Shown here in pieces: positions 35,001 through 45,725 of a stretch of 64,000 nt of DNA. The DNA is taken from contig JASWHV010000018.1 in the NCBI GenBank assembly GCA_030760725.1, positions 21,856,273 through 21,920,272 of the forward strand. Reading direction: 5' to 3'. Source of the stretch: Neostapfia colusana (taxonomy: Eukaryota > Streptophyta > Magnoliopsida > Poales > Poaceae). A model generated the notes under the pieces. That model was not told the origin of the DNA. It made no database searches and saw nothing but the letters and a program-made list of their open reading frames with translations. Made by a program: the position numbers and the translations under genes. How positions within the stretch are numbered: position 1 is the first letter of the stretch; each line of letters opens with the position of its first letter.

Positions 35001-36268
35001 GGGCGTGTGGTCGATGGTTTGCTGCGGTATTTGGTGTGAGAGGGCGCTAGGATCACTAGTTTCTGTGGCTTGAATTGTAGAACCGATGATCAACCACGTT
35101 GGACGAATTTCCAGTTTTGGTGTGGGTCGGTTCTTCACGTGTACCGGCGCCAAAACCTAAATTCCGGCGAGACAGTGATGGGGAAGGGCAAGGGGACTGC
35201 GGTAGCATGATCTACACACCTTGGCGCACCTTAGGGAGGTGTTGGACGTGCAGTAGAGGCGTTGGAGCGGCTGGAACTCGAGGTGCAGCGAGGTACAGCG
35301 TGCTCTGTGTTCTCCCGGTGAAGAACAGCTTGGGCACTGCGAGGGGAGCTCGGGGGTGAGCTGAGGAGCGGTGTAGCTCATCGAGGAGTCGCTGGCGCAG
35401 CTCCTGGGGCGATCAACCACTGCTGGGAGGGCTGGAGGGCTGCTGACCCACGAGCACAGAACGGCAGCGGCTGTTTTTGGTGAGAGCTCGAGCAGAGGCT
35501 GTGGAGAAGAGAAGAAACTCCACCATGCTGCTGCTTTAGCTCTGGATAAACCACGCACGATGCTGCCTTCGGGAGGAAGTCATTGCAAGCTGCTCGGTGG
35601 AGGAAAAATCACAGCGCGGTGGCAGCTCGGTGAACGCCCGAGGGAAAAACCAGAGAGGAAATTGAAACTGTGAGACTGACTGCTGGGTCCCACCACCTCA
35701 TTTTCTTAATAAACTTTTTCACTGATCTTTTCACCACAGCTACTCCAAATTAAATGCTTTACTTCACCTCAAAGTTAAGTTTGAATTTGCAGAATTCAAA
35801 TGGTTTGAATTCTGGTGTAGAATTTGAATGGGTTTTGATCATTTAAATTTGAAAAGGAGTTTGAATTCTCCACTTTGTATTGCCTCAAAAATATAGCAAA
35901 CCAGCTCCAAAGTTTCCAACTTTTGGCATGGCTGCTTATTAAAAGGTGGAGAACACATTTGTGAACCCAAATTTTGAAATTGATGGAATTGGAATTTGAA
36001 ACTGAATTTGAAATTCAGATTAGAGGGCTCTTCCTTTTAATCCCAAACAAATATTGAAACTCCTCCAAATGAGCTGAAATTTGGAAGGCTGAATATTTGG
36101 ACTATGAAGATCCAAGCTGTGCATTTAGATCCCCATGTTTGGAAGTTTTGGGAAGTCTAAACCCTCACTTTGAACTTACCCCATTATAATTCAAAGTTTT
36201 AATTCTCCTCATTTTTCATAAGTGCACATGAGCAGAATTTTCTTGCTACCACTTTTGGGGATTTTATA
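32014..36268 (-). repeat. 5' LTR of element G (4255 bp)
   Basis: Direct repeat of 21581-25837. The outer end reads GATTTTATA instead of TTTTACA, a C-to-T change in the terminal CA. Small differences from the other LTR (for example near 32053, 32286 and 34612) are mostly transitions. Confidence 0.95.
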
Positions 36269-36273
36269 ACGGT

Positions 36274-36589
36274 CTACTTTGCGAATCCACTGCTGGGTCG
36301 CTGCCTGAGTCGCGTCCCCAGCAGGTGGATTGTGCAGTAGCGGTCTTGCTGCAGCTAGCGCGCCCCCGTGGGGGACGCTCAGCGCTGCAGAAGATCTCAC
36401 GCTAGCTGGAGCCTGCGTTGCCGGAGTCAGCTGCTGGCTTCCAGCTTGCGCCGACACACTCCGTCCAGAGTGTGTCGACACGTATTCCCCGCTAGTCACG
36501 GTCCGTCGTTAACGCGGGGAAGGAGAGCTTGCCGCTGAAGGAAGCTTGGTCATCTTCACTGGCGAAAGCTTGTCGCGCAAGGGAAAAGC
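36274..36589 (-). pseudogene. Tat gag of E3, N-terminal part
   Basis: Minus-strand continuation of the E3 gag across element G. It encodes the Ser/Ala/Pro-rich N-terminal region (TSGEYVSTHSG ... QQWIRKVDR) seen intact in element E (63674 to about 63350). A TAA near 36509 stands where element E has Ser. The gag start (MTKLPSA-type) lies near 36553. The sequence between it and the primer site is the short leader. Confidence 0.75.
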
Positions 36590-36607
36590 CCCCTACCTGG
36601 CGCGCCA
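36590..36607 (-). other. Primer-binding site of E3
   Basis: Minus strand TGGCGCGCCAGGTAGGGG, 2 nt from the 5' LTR. The complement ends in CCA, as a tRNA 3' end must, and is consistent with a plant tRNA-Arg, the primer reported for RIRE2-type elements. I recall that assignment and have not verified it. The equivalent in element E is 63685-63702 with one change. Confidence 0.75.
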
Positions 36608-36609
36608 AA

Positions 36610-39600
36610 TGTCGAAGTGTGTGGTCGACACTTCCCCCGGACCTGCTCTGGGCAGCCCGCGGAGGTTCTTTTTCGGAGGGGCTAGTCGCTTATGGAGAGC
36701 TTAAGCATTAGGGACGAGTGAGGGAGAAGCTTGACACGGCGAGTTTTACGTGGTTCAGGCCGTCGGAGCGTAAAACCCTACGTCCACGGTGAGCAGAGGT
36801 GCTCGCTGTATTGCTTGTTGCTCAGAACCGGCGTCCTGAGCTTGAGGGTGAGTAATGCCTAGGATGCGAGTTCACAGAGTTCGAACCCTTGCTAACGTTG
36901 CCTACCCGAGCCTTTTATAGTCCAAGGCTCAAGTGGCTTACAAGGGGGGCCCGGGACCTGACAGGTGGTCCTGATGGATTGCTTGCCGACTACCGTATCT
37001 GCAGTTATGCCGGTAGTTTGTCTCTGGCGAAGGCTTCCGAGTCTTTGTTCTGCCGCCCTTGTGACACCCTCGCCTCGGGTGTCAGCATATGTTCATGATT
37101 AGAGGAAACATGTTAATGAAAAATAAGGAACTGAGAGAATTATCGAAAGAATAGCCAATGAAAGCCCTCAGAGAAGCGTCGAAGACAACTTCCGCGACCA
37201 GCATGCCACGCGGCGTGTTCGGAGCTCATCCCCGAGAAGTTGAGAGAGGTCCGATCCTGTGGGACACGTGTTGCCCACGGAGCTAGCTTCTGCAGAAGAA
37301 GCAAAGGCATTTCTGCAAAACACGTGTCATCCTCGGAGCTAGACCTCACGGAAATCAGAGGACCAGTCGCGCGGGATACATGTCGATCTCGGAGCTCATC
37401 TCAGAGAAGTCTGGATCTATCGAACACGTGTCGCCACCGGAGCTTATCTCCGGGAGGTCTTTCGTTGCTGGACAGGTGTCGACCTCGGGGCATGTTCATG
37501 AGGAAGGAAGAGAGGGAAGACCGGCGCCAACACGTGGCGTGCGCGGAGCTCACCTCCGAAGAAGAGGGAGGTATCGCTCATTTGACACGCGGCACAACCG
37601 GAGCTCGTCTCTGCAGGAAAGGAGACACCAGGCCCCAGAGGACACGTGGAGCCTTCGGAGCTCACCACCGTGAAGGTAACGAGTTCTGGAGCGGTTTTTA
37701 CGCGTAAAGATATCGGTACGCAATAGAAACCGATCCAAATTCCACGATGTTACTAAAGATAAGATGTTAGGATCCAACAAAGATCTGAATAAGACTCTTA
37801 TTCGGGATACAATCAGACTAGGACTCTTCTCTTCCCGATTATAAATGGAACCCAAAATCTCTGGCCGAAGCCACAAACTTCTCTTTTGACTCCTGAGCCA
37901 ACGACTTAGAGCCCTAGCCCTAACTCGTCGAGCAAAACATCGCTGAAGCACAACAAGGGAGATCATCGGAGAAGAACTGAGCGGTCTGAGGAGGACCTCG
38001 AAGTCAAGGAGAACGCGAGGTAGGACTTCAATACCCCTGTGTTCATCTCTTTGCATCTGTTCTTCAACCCTTTCGAACAGAAGCATTCTCGTGGGCAGAT
38101 CACCTGATGATCAGTTGATCTAAGACAAGATCATCGCCACGTCCACCTTTGATCCGAACACCTCTGTCCATGCAAGCCATGCAAGAGCACACCAATCTAA
38201 TAAAACTAATCATGAGATAGCATGCATGTGCATCATCGCATCTAGTTTAAGGTTTGCGCATGATATGATTGCTGTGAATGCGCGTGAATCCTACATAACA
38301 GGACAGGTCCAGCGAGCTGTCTACGACGAGCTGCATCAACAAGGTTTTGAGAATCAAGAACAACCGGAACCGCAAGAACAAGGCAAGTGCTCCTTGACCA
38401 TATTGATCCTATGTTTTGGGTGAAACGGTTTTGTTTTGCAAAAAGGTGTGTGTGCTGAGTCAAGCATGATGGGAAGCCCTTTCATAGGAGTTTACTAGTT
38501 TTAATTAAACCACCCTTGTCGCCTAGGAAGTTTATAAGTCGGGTATGGTTTTTGCTTTATGCTTCGCTGAGTCTACGGGATTGGGAAGCGAGATAGATGT
38601 GTCTAGCTAACTGCACTCGTACTAATAATAAGTAACTGATGAGGTTAATGAATATGGATCGGAGGGAGGTCTAGGCAAGCCTGGGTTTGTGAATGAGGTA
38701 GCATGAGATGGTGGTTTTGCTTGTCGTAGATCTAAGGACCGGTTCATGCATGCACATGCCAGGATAACAGTGCCACCACAAGGCCAAGTATGGGTGCGGC
38801 TTAGCTGAGTAATTAGGTAAGTTGCTAGAGTGTTATGGACTGTGGAAGGCGCGGGGAATGGGAGTCGAGTGAGGACTGCCCTGGGAACTGCATGGCACAA
38901 GAGGGGGCCCGTGGGTGGGGAGAATTGGAGATTCTAGCCTGCCGGTGAAACCTTAGTGAGTCCATACATCTAGTAACCCCTTTGTAAAGGCTATTTTGTG
39001 ATCTCTTGACCATACACCGACGGTTGTGTACTGGTATAATGGAGGTTCTGCAGTCGCCGACGGGTGACGAAATCACAAACTTGTGGGTAAAGAGGTGCAA
39101 ACTCTGTAGAGTTATTAAAACAATAATGATAGCCGAGCTTACGGTCACGAGCACCTGGCTAAACTGCCATGTTTAGTTGGGATGGTTATTGAGATGGTTG
39201 TTGGGAAGGTTCTTGGTTATGGTTATTGGTTTGGTTATGGTTTGGTTGTTGGGACTGTTGAGTCCGGGTGATATGATGGTTGCATGACTGTTGAGTCATG
39301 GCAACGAGTTTGGTCTCGGTGTGAGACGAAGTTGTTTTGAGATGATAGCGAATACGGGGAGGTATTCGTGAGATGGTAGCGAATACGAGGAGGTATTCGT
39401 GAGTAGGAATGAGGTTGGTTAATGTTCGGGTGGAACCTGGAAAGTGACGGAGGTATGTTAGTAATTTAATACGTGCTGGGATTACATTCATCTAAAGATA
39501 AGTTGCTGTTTTATCATGGTTTTACAAATCTGCTTTTCTGCAAATAAGCCTTTTTATACCTACCTTGTTTATGAGCTGCATATCATGTGTTTTCCCGCAC

Positions 39601-40639
39601 TTGCTGAGTACATCATTGTACTCAAACTTGCATTATCATTTCATCATCAACAGCAAGAGAAGGCTACTGTGAAAACCAAGTGGAGCATTATGGCGTGTGA
39701 TCTATTCTCAACCTTGCCTGTGGAAGTAGTAGAGATGGAGCCACTTCTGCTTAGTTTTGCTTCCGCATTAGTTTTGCTTCCACATTAAAATAAAGATTTC
39801 CGCTGCATAGAAATAAGACTTGCGCTGTAAGCATGAGTCCAAGACTCATGAGACATTGTAATAAACTCTGTTATTCGTGGTAATATATAATCTGAATTCA
39901 GTTTGTGGAACGTATGTGTTTGTGTGATGAACATCCTGGGCACACATATGCATTAGTTCTCGGTTCCGTGGTTTTCCCACAGAATTGAGGGCGTCACAGC
40001 CCTGTCCATGCCGCAAGCTAGACGCAGTGGTTGATGACGGCAGGGGCGGCAGGGGATGTCTTGTCGCTGTGTTTATTGGCGGGCAGGCTCTTACACGGCG
40101 CGCCAGTCTGTGATGCGACTGGGCGCAACAGCACCTAACAGGGGCGTGCTCCGCGTCTCCGCGTCTTAGGAAGGCGTGGGCCTTGAATTCCATGTACGGG
40201 TAAGGTATGGCGCGTCTTTACGCCCGCCACCTACCGCGCAGGGGCAGGCAGCGTTTTCCTGCTGGCCACGTGGCGGGCCCGGAGCTCTCCTCTGAGGAGG
40301 GGGAGGTCCGGCCCCGCGGGACACGTGGCGCCTTCGGAGCTCTCCCCACGGAGGGGGGAGGTCCAGCTTCTGCCGGCCATGTGGCGGGCCTGGAGCTCTC
40401 CCCTGAGGGGAGGGAGGTCCGGCCCCGCGGGACACGTGGAGCCTTCGGAGCTCTCCCCGCGGAGGGGGGAGGTTCGGCTCAGTTGGCCACGTGGCAAGTC
40501 CGGAGCTCTCCTCTGAGGAGAGGGAGGTCTGGCCCCGCTAGACACGTGGCGCCTTCGGAGCTCTTCCCTGCGGAGAAGGGCGAGGTCCTTAGGCATTTCT
40601 CCCTGTGCGCGAGGGTACCCCATATCGAGGGTACCAACA
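36610..40639 (-). repeat. 5' LTR of E3, split by solo LTR F2
   Basis: The LTR segments are 36610-37059 and 40004-40639 (1086 bp in all) with the GCCCT-flanked insert F2 between. The right end reads TACCAACA, not TACCGACA. It is followed by GTACC, the second half of the E3 target duplication, and then the last 20 bp of the C1 LTR. Confidence 0.92.
37060..39998 (+). mobile_element. Solo LTR F2 (TGTGACACCC family, 2939 bp)
   Basis: Same family as F1 and collinear over its full length. Termini TGTGACACCC and GGGCGTCACA, target duplication GCCCT at 37055-37059 and 39999-40003. TATA box TATAAAT at 37840-37846 and AATAAA near 39859. It has a 40-bp local duplication near 39345-39405 absent from F1. 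Confidence 0.9.
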
Positions 40640-40644
40640 GTACC

Positions 40645-40664
40645 CGATACTGAGAATACCGATA
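40645..40664 (-). repeat. Terminal 20 bp of the C1 3' LTR
   Basis: Completes the LTR begun at 10465. It ends ACCGATA, a C-to-T change in the terminal CA, and is followed by the family's GTGGCCCCCGGGC tract, as after every other LTR of this family. Confidence 0.85.
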
Positions 40665-40899
40665 GTGGCCCCCGGGCCCACCTCGGGGGAGATAACGAAC
40701 CCGGGGTGGGGCCTTCACCATTTCTACCCCGCGCACCTTCTTGCCTTGAGTGTTCCCTATGCTTGTAGGGTCTTGTCGGTTGATAGTGACTCGCTTGTCC
40801 CTCAGCCGACTTCGGCTGGTAGCAGCCCACACGTGGCAGGCCCAGGGCTCACCTCTTAGGAGAGGGGAGGCCCGGCCCCACTGGAAACGTGGCGCCTTC
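40665..40899 (-). other. Polypurine region of C1 and edge of its tandem array
   Basis: Matches 44256-44370 of C2: the purine tract (on the minus strand), then a short unique stretch containing TGAGTGTTCCC. From about 40828 it changes into a 113-bp type unit with CACGTGG, which leads straight into the 37-bp array. Confidence 0.75.
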
Positions 40900-42735
40900 G
40901 GAGCTCGCCCCTGCGGAGTGGGCGAGGTCCGGCATCAGAGCTCACCCCTGCGGAGGGGGTGAGGTCCGACATCGGAGTTCTCCCCTACGGAGGGGGTGAT
41001 GTCCAGCATCAGAGCTCAGCCCTGCGAAGGGGGTGAGGTCTGGCATTGGAGCTCAGCCCTGCGGAGGGGATGAGGTCAGGCATTGGAGCTCATCCCTGCG
41101 GAGGGCGTGAGGTCCGGCATCGGAGCTTAGCCTGCGGAGGGCGTGAGGTCCGGCATCGGAGCTCAGCCCTGTGGAGGGGGTGAGGTCCGGCATTGGAGCT
41201 CAGCCCTGCGGAGGGCGTGAGGTCCGGCCTCGGAGCTCGCCCCTGCAGAGGGGGTGAGGTCCGGCATCGGAGCTCAGCCCTGCGAAGGGGGTGAGGTCCG
41301 GCTTCGGAGCTCAGCCCTGCGGAGGGCGTGAGGTCCGGCATCGGAGCTCAGCCCTGCGGAGGGCGTGAGGTCCAGCATCGGAGCTCAGCCCTGCGAAGGG
41401 CGTGAGGTCCGGCATCGGAGCTCAGCCATGCGGAGGGGTGATGTTCGGCATCGGAGCTCAGCCCTGCGGAGGGGGAGAGGTCCAACATTGAAGCTAAGCC
41501 CTGCGGAGGGGTGAGGTACGGCATCGGAGCTCAGCCCTACGGATGGGGTGAGGTCCGGCATCGGAGCTCATCCCTGCGGAGGGGGTGAGGTCCGACATCA
41601 GAGCTCAGCCCTGCGGAGGGCGTGAGGTCCGGCATTGGAGCTCGCCCCTGCAGAGGAGGTGAGGTCCGGCTTCGGAGCTCAGCCCTGTGAAGGGGGTGAG
41701 GTCCGGCTTCGGAGCTCAGCCCTGCGGAGAGGGTGAGGTCCGGCATCGGAGCTCAGCCCTGCGGAGGGCGTGAGGTCCGGCATGGGAGCTCAGCCCTGCG
41801 GAAGGGGTGAGGTCCGGCATCGGAGCTTAGCCCTGCGGAGTGGGTGAGGTCTGGCTTCGGAGCACAACCCTGCGGAGGGGATGAGGTCTGGTATCGGAGC
41901 TCAGCACTGCGAAGGGCGTGAGGTCCGGCACTGCGCCTTCGGTGCTCGCCCCTGCGGAGGGGGTGAGGTCTGGCTTTGTGCCTTCGGAGCTCACCCCTAC
42001 GGAGGGGGTGAGGTCCGGCATCAGAGCTCACCCCTGCTGAGGGGGTGATGTCCGGCATCGGAGCTCACCTCTAAGGAGAGGGTGAGGACCGGCATCGGAG
42101 CTCAGCCCTGCGGAGGGGAAGAGGTCCAGCATCGGATCTCAGCCCTGCGGAGGGGGTGAGGTCCGACATCGGAGCTCAGCCCTGCGGAGGGCGTGTGGTG
42201 TGGCACTGCGCCTTCGGAGCTCACCCCTGCGGAGGGGGTGAGGTCCGGCTCTAAGCCTTTGGAGCTCACCCCTGCGGAGGGGGTGAGGTCCGACTCGGAG
42301 CTCACCCCGCCTGAGGGGGTGATGTCCTGCATCGGAGCTCACCTTTGAGGAGAGGGGAGATGTCCGGCTTCGGAGCTCACCCCTGAGGAGAGGGGAGATG
42401 TACGGCATCGGAGCTCACCTCTGAGGAGAGGGGAGATGTCCGACTTTGGAGCTCACCCCTGAGGAGAGGGGAGATGTTCGGCATCGGAGCTCACTTCTGA
42501 GGAGAGGGGAGATGTCCGGCTTCGGAGCTCACCCCTGAGAAGAGGGGAGATGTCCGGCATCGAAGCTCACCCCTACGGAGGGGGTGAGGGCCGGTACTGC
42601 GCCTTCGGAGCTCACCTCTGCGGATGGGGGGAGGTCCGGTACTGCGCCTTCAGGGCTCACCCCTGTGGAGGGGGCGAGGCCCGGCTCTGCGCCTTCGGAG
42701 CTCACCCCTACGGAGGGGGTGAGGTCCGGCGCTAT
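40900..42735. repeat. 37-bp tandem array in the 3' region of C1 (about 48 units)
   Basis: Units read roughly GGAGCTCAGCCCTGCGGAG followed by GGGGTGAGGTCCGGCATC, 37 bp, with point changes and occasional longer units carrying GCGCCTTC near 41930 and 42200. From about 42340 a variant with CCTCTGAGGAGAGGGGAG takes over. Most units can fold as a hairpin (CTCACCCC facing GGGGTGAG). The unit equals half of the 113-bp LTR repeat without the CACGTG part. ORFs here are simple frame products of the repeat. Confidence 0.92.
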
Positions 42736-43169
42736 GCACGAGTAGGAAACATTAATCCTGCTCAGAGGTCCTCCCTTCCCTATCTCCTAGTCTTATTAGC
42801 TTACAGTCCTGGGCTGGTATACGGGGCTTGGGCAATCTAGTGCACTCGGTACCGGAGGCCCAGCTCCCACCTTGGTTAGGGTGTAACCGTCCGACCCCCC
42901 TAGTACTTAGACCGTAGCGCTAGGGAGGCACATTGCGCACAGTTTGGGTGTAGGACCAAGCAAAGCAGGCTCCTGGACCTCCCGCTCTGGCGTAGGTCTT
43001 TTCCTGGAGGAGACCAACTGACGTCACAGTACCCTGATAGGGGGAGGTCCGAGAGGTCCCCGGGCCTTTGGCAGGTACCTCAAGCACAACCGCCTTCGGC
43101 AGGATGGCAAATGCCGACTAGGCATGAGAGTGGGAAAGGAGAGCCGAGTATACGATGAGCGTACACTAT
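42736..43169 (-). other. Conserved spacer block of C1
   Basis: Inverted relative to element orientation and collinear with 18750-19230 (E3), 60480-60980 (E) and 51300-51569 (C2). No ORF is kept. Element C2 starts at 43170. The expected duplication is ACTAT (43165-43169). Confidence 0.75.
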
Positions 43170-44255
43170 TGTCGAAGTGTGTAGCCGACACTTCCCCCGG
43201 GCCTGCTCTGGGCAGGCCGCGGAGGTTCTTTTTTGGAGGGGCTAGTCACTCACGAAGAGCTCACGCGTTAGGGACGATTGAGGGAGAAGCTTGACACAGT
43301 GATTTTTACGTGGTTTAGGCCACCGGAGCGTAATACCCTACGTCCACGGTGAGCAGAGGTGCTCGTTGTATTGCTTGTTGCTCAGAACCGGAGTCCTGAG
43401 CTTGAGGATGAGTCGAACCTAAGGATCTGAATGGCTGGAGTGTGAACCCCCCGTAACGTTGCCTACCCGAGCCTTTTATTGTACAAGGCTCGGGTGGCTT
43501 ACAAGGTGGGCCCCGAGGACCCGACAGGTGGCTCCGGGGTGATTTCCTACCCGCTATGTCTTGGCGCTGGCATCGAGGTCCTCGTCCTGCCGCCCGGTCC
43601 ATGCCGCAGGCTAGGTGTAGCGTGTAGTCGTTGGCGATGGAAGGGGCGGCATGGCACGTCCTGTCCATGTCTTGTCGCCGCTTCCTTCAATGGTCTGCAG
43701 CTTCAGACACTGTACGTCTGTCTTGACTATGACTGGTCACAGCGCCTCCTGATAGGCATGCGTCGCGCCCCTTTGCCTTGGGAAGGCGCGGGTCTTGAAT
43801 GCTTTGTACGGTGAAGGCATGGCGCGCCTTTACTCCCGCTGCCTACCATGCCGGGTGGGCAGCATTGCAATGCTGGCCACGTGTCGGGCCCGGAGCTCTC
43901 CTCTGAGGAGAGGAGGAGCTCCAGCCCTGCTGGACACGTGGAGCCTTCGGAGCTCACCCCCGCGGAGGGGGCGAGGTGTGGCCTTCTAGGCCACGTGGCA
44001 GGCCCGGAGCTATCCTCAGAGGGGAGGGGAGCTCCGGCCCTACTGGACACGTGGCTCCTTCGGAGCTCGCCCGGCGGAGGGGGCGAGGTCCGGCCTTCTG
44101 GGCCACGTGGCAGGCCCGGAGCTATCCTCTGAGGAGAGGGGAGCTCCGGCCCTGCCGGATATGTGCCGCCTTCAGAGCTCGCCCCCGCGGAGGGGCGAGG
44201 TCCTTAGGCGGTTTCACCCTGTGTGCGGGGGTACCCGGTATTGAGCGTACCGACA
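43170..44255 (-). repeat. 3' LTR of C2 (1086 bp)
   Basis: TGTCGAAGTGT to GTACCGACA. U3 CACGTGG units lie at about 43878-44110 and an inverted TATA-like TTTTATTG is near 43474, one base off the family TATAAAAG. The loop of the end hairpin differs from other copies (GTAGCCG), but the 7-bp stem is kept. Confidence 0.9.
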
Positions 44256-44765
44256 GTGGCCCCCTGGCCCACCTCGAGGGAGGTAACAATCCCGGGGTGG
44301 GGCCTTCTTCTTTCCGCGCACTTCCTTGTCTTGAGTATTCCCTGTGCTGATAGGGTCTTGACGGCTTCGGAGTTCAGCCTCTGAGGAGAGGGTGAAGCTT
44401 GGCATCGGAGCTCAACCCTGTTAAAGGGGGAGGTCCGGCTTCGGAGCTCGCCTCTGAGGAGAGGTAGAGGTCCGGCTTCGGAGTTCAGCCTCTGAGGAGA
44501 GGGTGAACCCTGGCATCGGAGCTCAGCCCTGTGAAAGGGGGAGGTCCGGCTTCGGAGCTCGCCTCTGAGGAGAGGTAGAGGTCCGGCTTCGGTGCTCACC
44601 CCTGTGGAAGGGGTGTAGACCGGCATTAGAGGTCACGCCTGCTGAGGGAGCGAGGTCTGGCATCGGAGCTCAGGCCAGCAGGGGGCGTGAGGTTCGGAAG
44701 TCATCGGAGCTCAGGCCCACGGAGGGGTGAGGTCTGGAGGTCATCGGGGCTCAGCCTCTGAGGAG
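44256..44765. repeat. Polypurine region and simple 37-41 bp units of the C2 array
   Basis: The first 100 bp match the C1 polypurine region. From about 44361, units of 37-45 bp of the same family as the C1 array follow, including an about 112-bp duplication (44376-44480 versus 44488-44590). This is the least organised part of the C2 array. Confidence 0.8.
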
Positions 44766-45725
44766 TGGGTGAGGTCCGGCTTCAGGGCTCGCCTCTGAGG
44801 AGAGGGCAAGGGCCGGCATCGGAGCTCAGACCCACGGAGGGCGTGAGGTCCGGAGGTTATCGGAGCTCAGCCTTTGAGGAGAGGGCGAGGTCCGGCATCA
44901 GGGCTCGCCTCTGAGAAGAGGGCGAGGGCTGGCATCGGAGCTCGGCCCAGCTGTGGGGGCGGAGGTCCGAAAGTCATCGGAGCTCAGGCCCATGGAGGGC
45001 GTGAGGTCCGGCATCAGGGCTCGCCTATGAGAAGAGGGCGAGGGCTGGCATCGGAGCTCGGCCCAGCTGTGGGGGCGGAGGTCCGGAAGTCATCGGAGCT
45101 CGGGCCCACGGAGGGCGCGAGGTCCGGCATCAGGGCTCGCCTTTGAGAAGAGGGCGAGGGCTAGCATCAGAGCTCGGCCCAACTGTGGGGGCGGAGGTCC
45201 GGAAGTCATCGGAGCTCAGGCCCACGGAGGGCACGAGGTCCGGCATCAGGGATCGCCTATGAGAAGAGGGCGAGGGTTGGCATCAGAGCTCGGCCCAGCT
45301 GTGGGGGCGGAGGTCCGGAAGTCAACGGAGCTCGGGCCCACGGAGGGCGCGAGGTCCGGCATCAGGGCTCGCCTATGAGAAGAGGGCGAGGGCTGGCATC
45401 AGAGCTCGGCCCAGCTGTGGGGGCGGAGGTTCGGAAGTCATCGGCGCTCGGGCCCACGGAGGGCGCGAGGTCCGGCATCAGGGCTCGCCTATGAGAAGAG
45501 GGCGAGGGCTGGCATTGGAGCTCGGCTCAGCTGTGGGGGTGGAGGTCCAGAAGTCATCGGAGCTCAGGACCACGGAGGGCGCGAGGTCCGGCATCAGGGC
45601 TCGCCTATGAGAAGAGGGCGAGGGCTGGCATCAGAGCTCAGCCCAGCTGTGGGGGCGGAGGTCCGGAAGCCACTGGAGCTCGAGCCCACGGAGGGCGCGA
45701 GGTCTAGCATCAGGGCTCACCTATG
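44766..45725. repeat. 116-bp higher-order tandem array in C2 (about 8 units)
   Basis: GAGGTCCGG landmarks fall at 45003, 45119, 45235, 45351 and 45467, an exact 116-bp period. Each unit holds three diverged monomers of about 39, 36 and 41 bp, with landmarks CGCCTATGAGAAGAGGG, GGCCCAGCTGTGGGGGC and GGCCCACGGAGGG. All three are recognisable versions of the 37-bp unit. Confidence 0.92.

Larger units (their letters stand above)
21581..36268 (-). mobile_element. Complete Tekay-like (chromovirus) gypsy element G, 14.7 kb
   Basis: Minus-oriented and flanked by ACGGT at 21576-21580 and 36269-36273. It has a left 3' LTR (21581-25837), polypurine tract (about 25838-25858), polyprotein (25902-30437), 5' leader (30438-31997), tRNA-Met primer site (31998-32009) and right 5' LTR (32014-36268). 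The LTRs are 4257 and 4255 bp and by eye differ at about 1% or fewer positions, so the insertion is recent. It lies in the gag gene of E3 between the segments reading KVDR and LVVAAAN. Only one in-frame stop disables pol. Confidence 0.96.
11646..40639 (-). mobile_element. Tat-lineage non-autonomous element E3 (29 kb with nested insertions)
   Basis: Complete minus-oriented element flanked by GTACC at 11641-11645 and 40640-40644. Left to right: 3' LTR (11646-12722), antisense coiled-coil gene (13214-18070, split by a solo LTR), spacer, integrase stub (about 19558-19848), broken gag (20153-21580 and 36274-36556, split by element G), primer site (36590-36607) and 5' LTR (36610-37059 plus 40004-40639, split by a second solo LTR). 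After removal of the three insertions it is about 8.4 kb. RT, RNase H and most of integrase are absent. The pol-deletion junction is the same as in element E, so mobility would depend on enzymes from a relative such as D. Confidence 0.9.
10465..43169 (-). mobile_element. Tat-lineage element C1 (interrupted by E3, right part cut by C2)
   Basis: Minus-oriented Tat element. Its 3' LTR is 10465-11645 plus 40645-40664, split by element E3. It then has a polypurine region, a 37-bp tandem array (about 40900-42735) and the conserved spacer (42736-43169), where element C2 inserts. No coding region of C1 is present. The antisense gene found in E, E3, D and E1 is replaced by the tandem array. Its 5' parts lie right of the window, if they survive. 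Confidence 0.85.
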
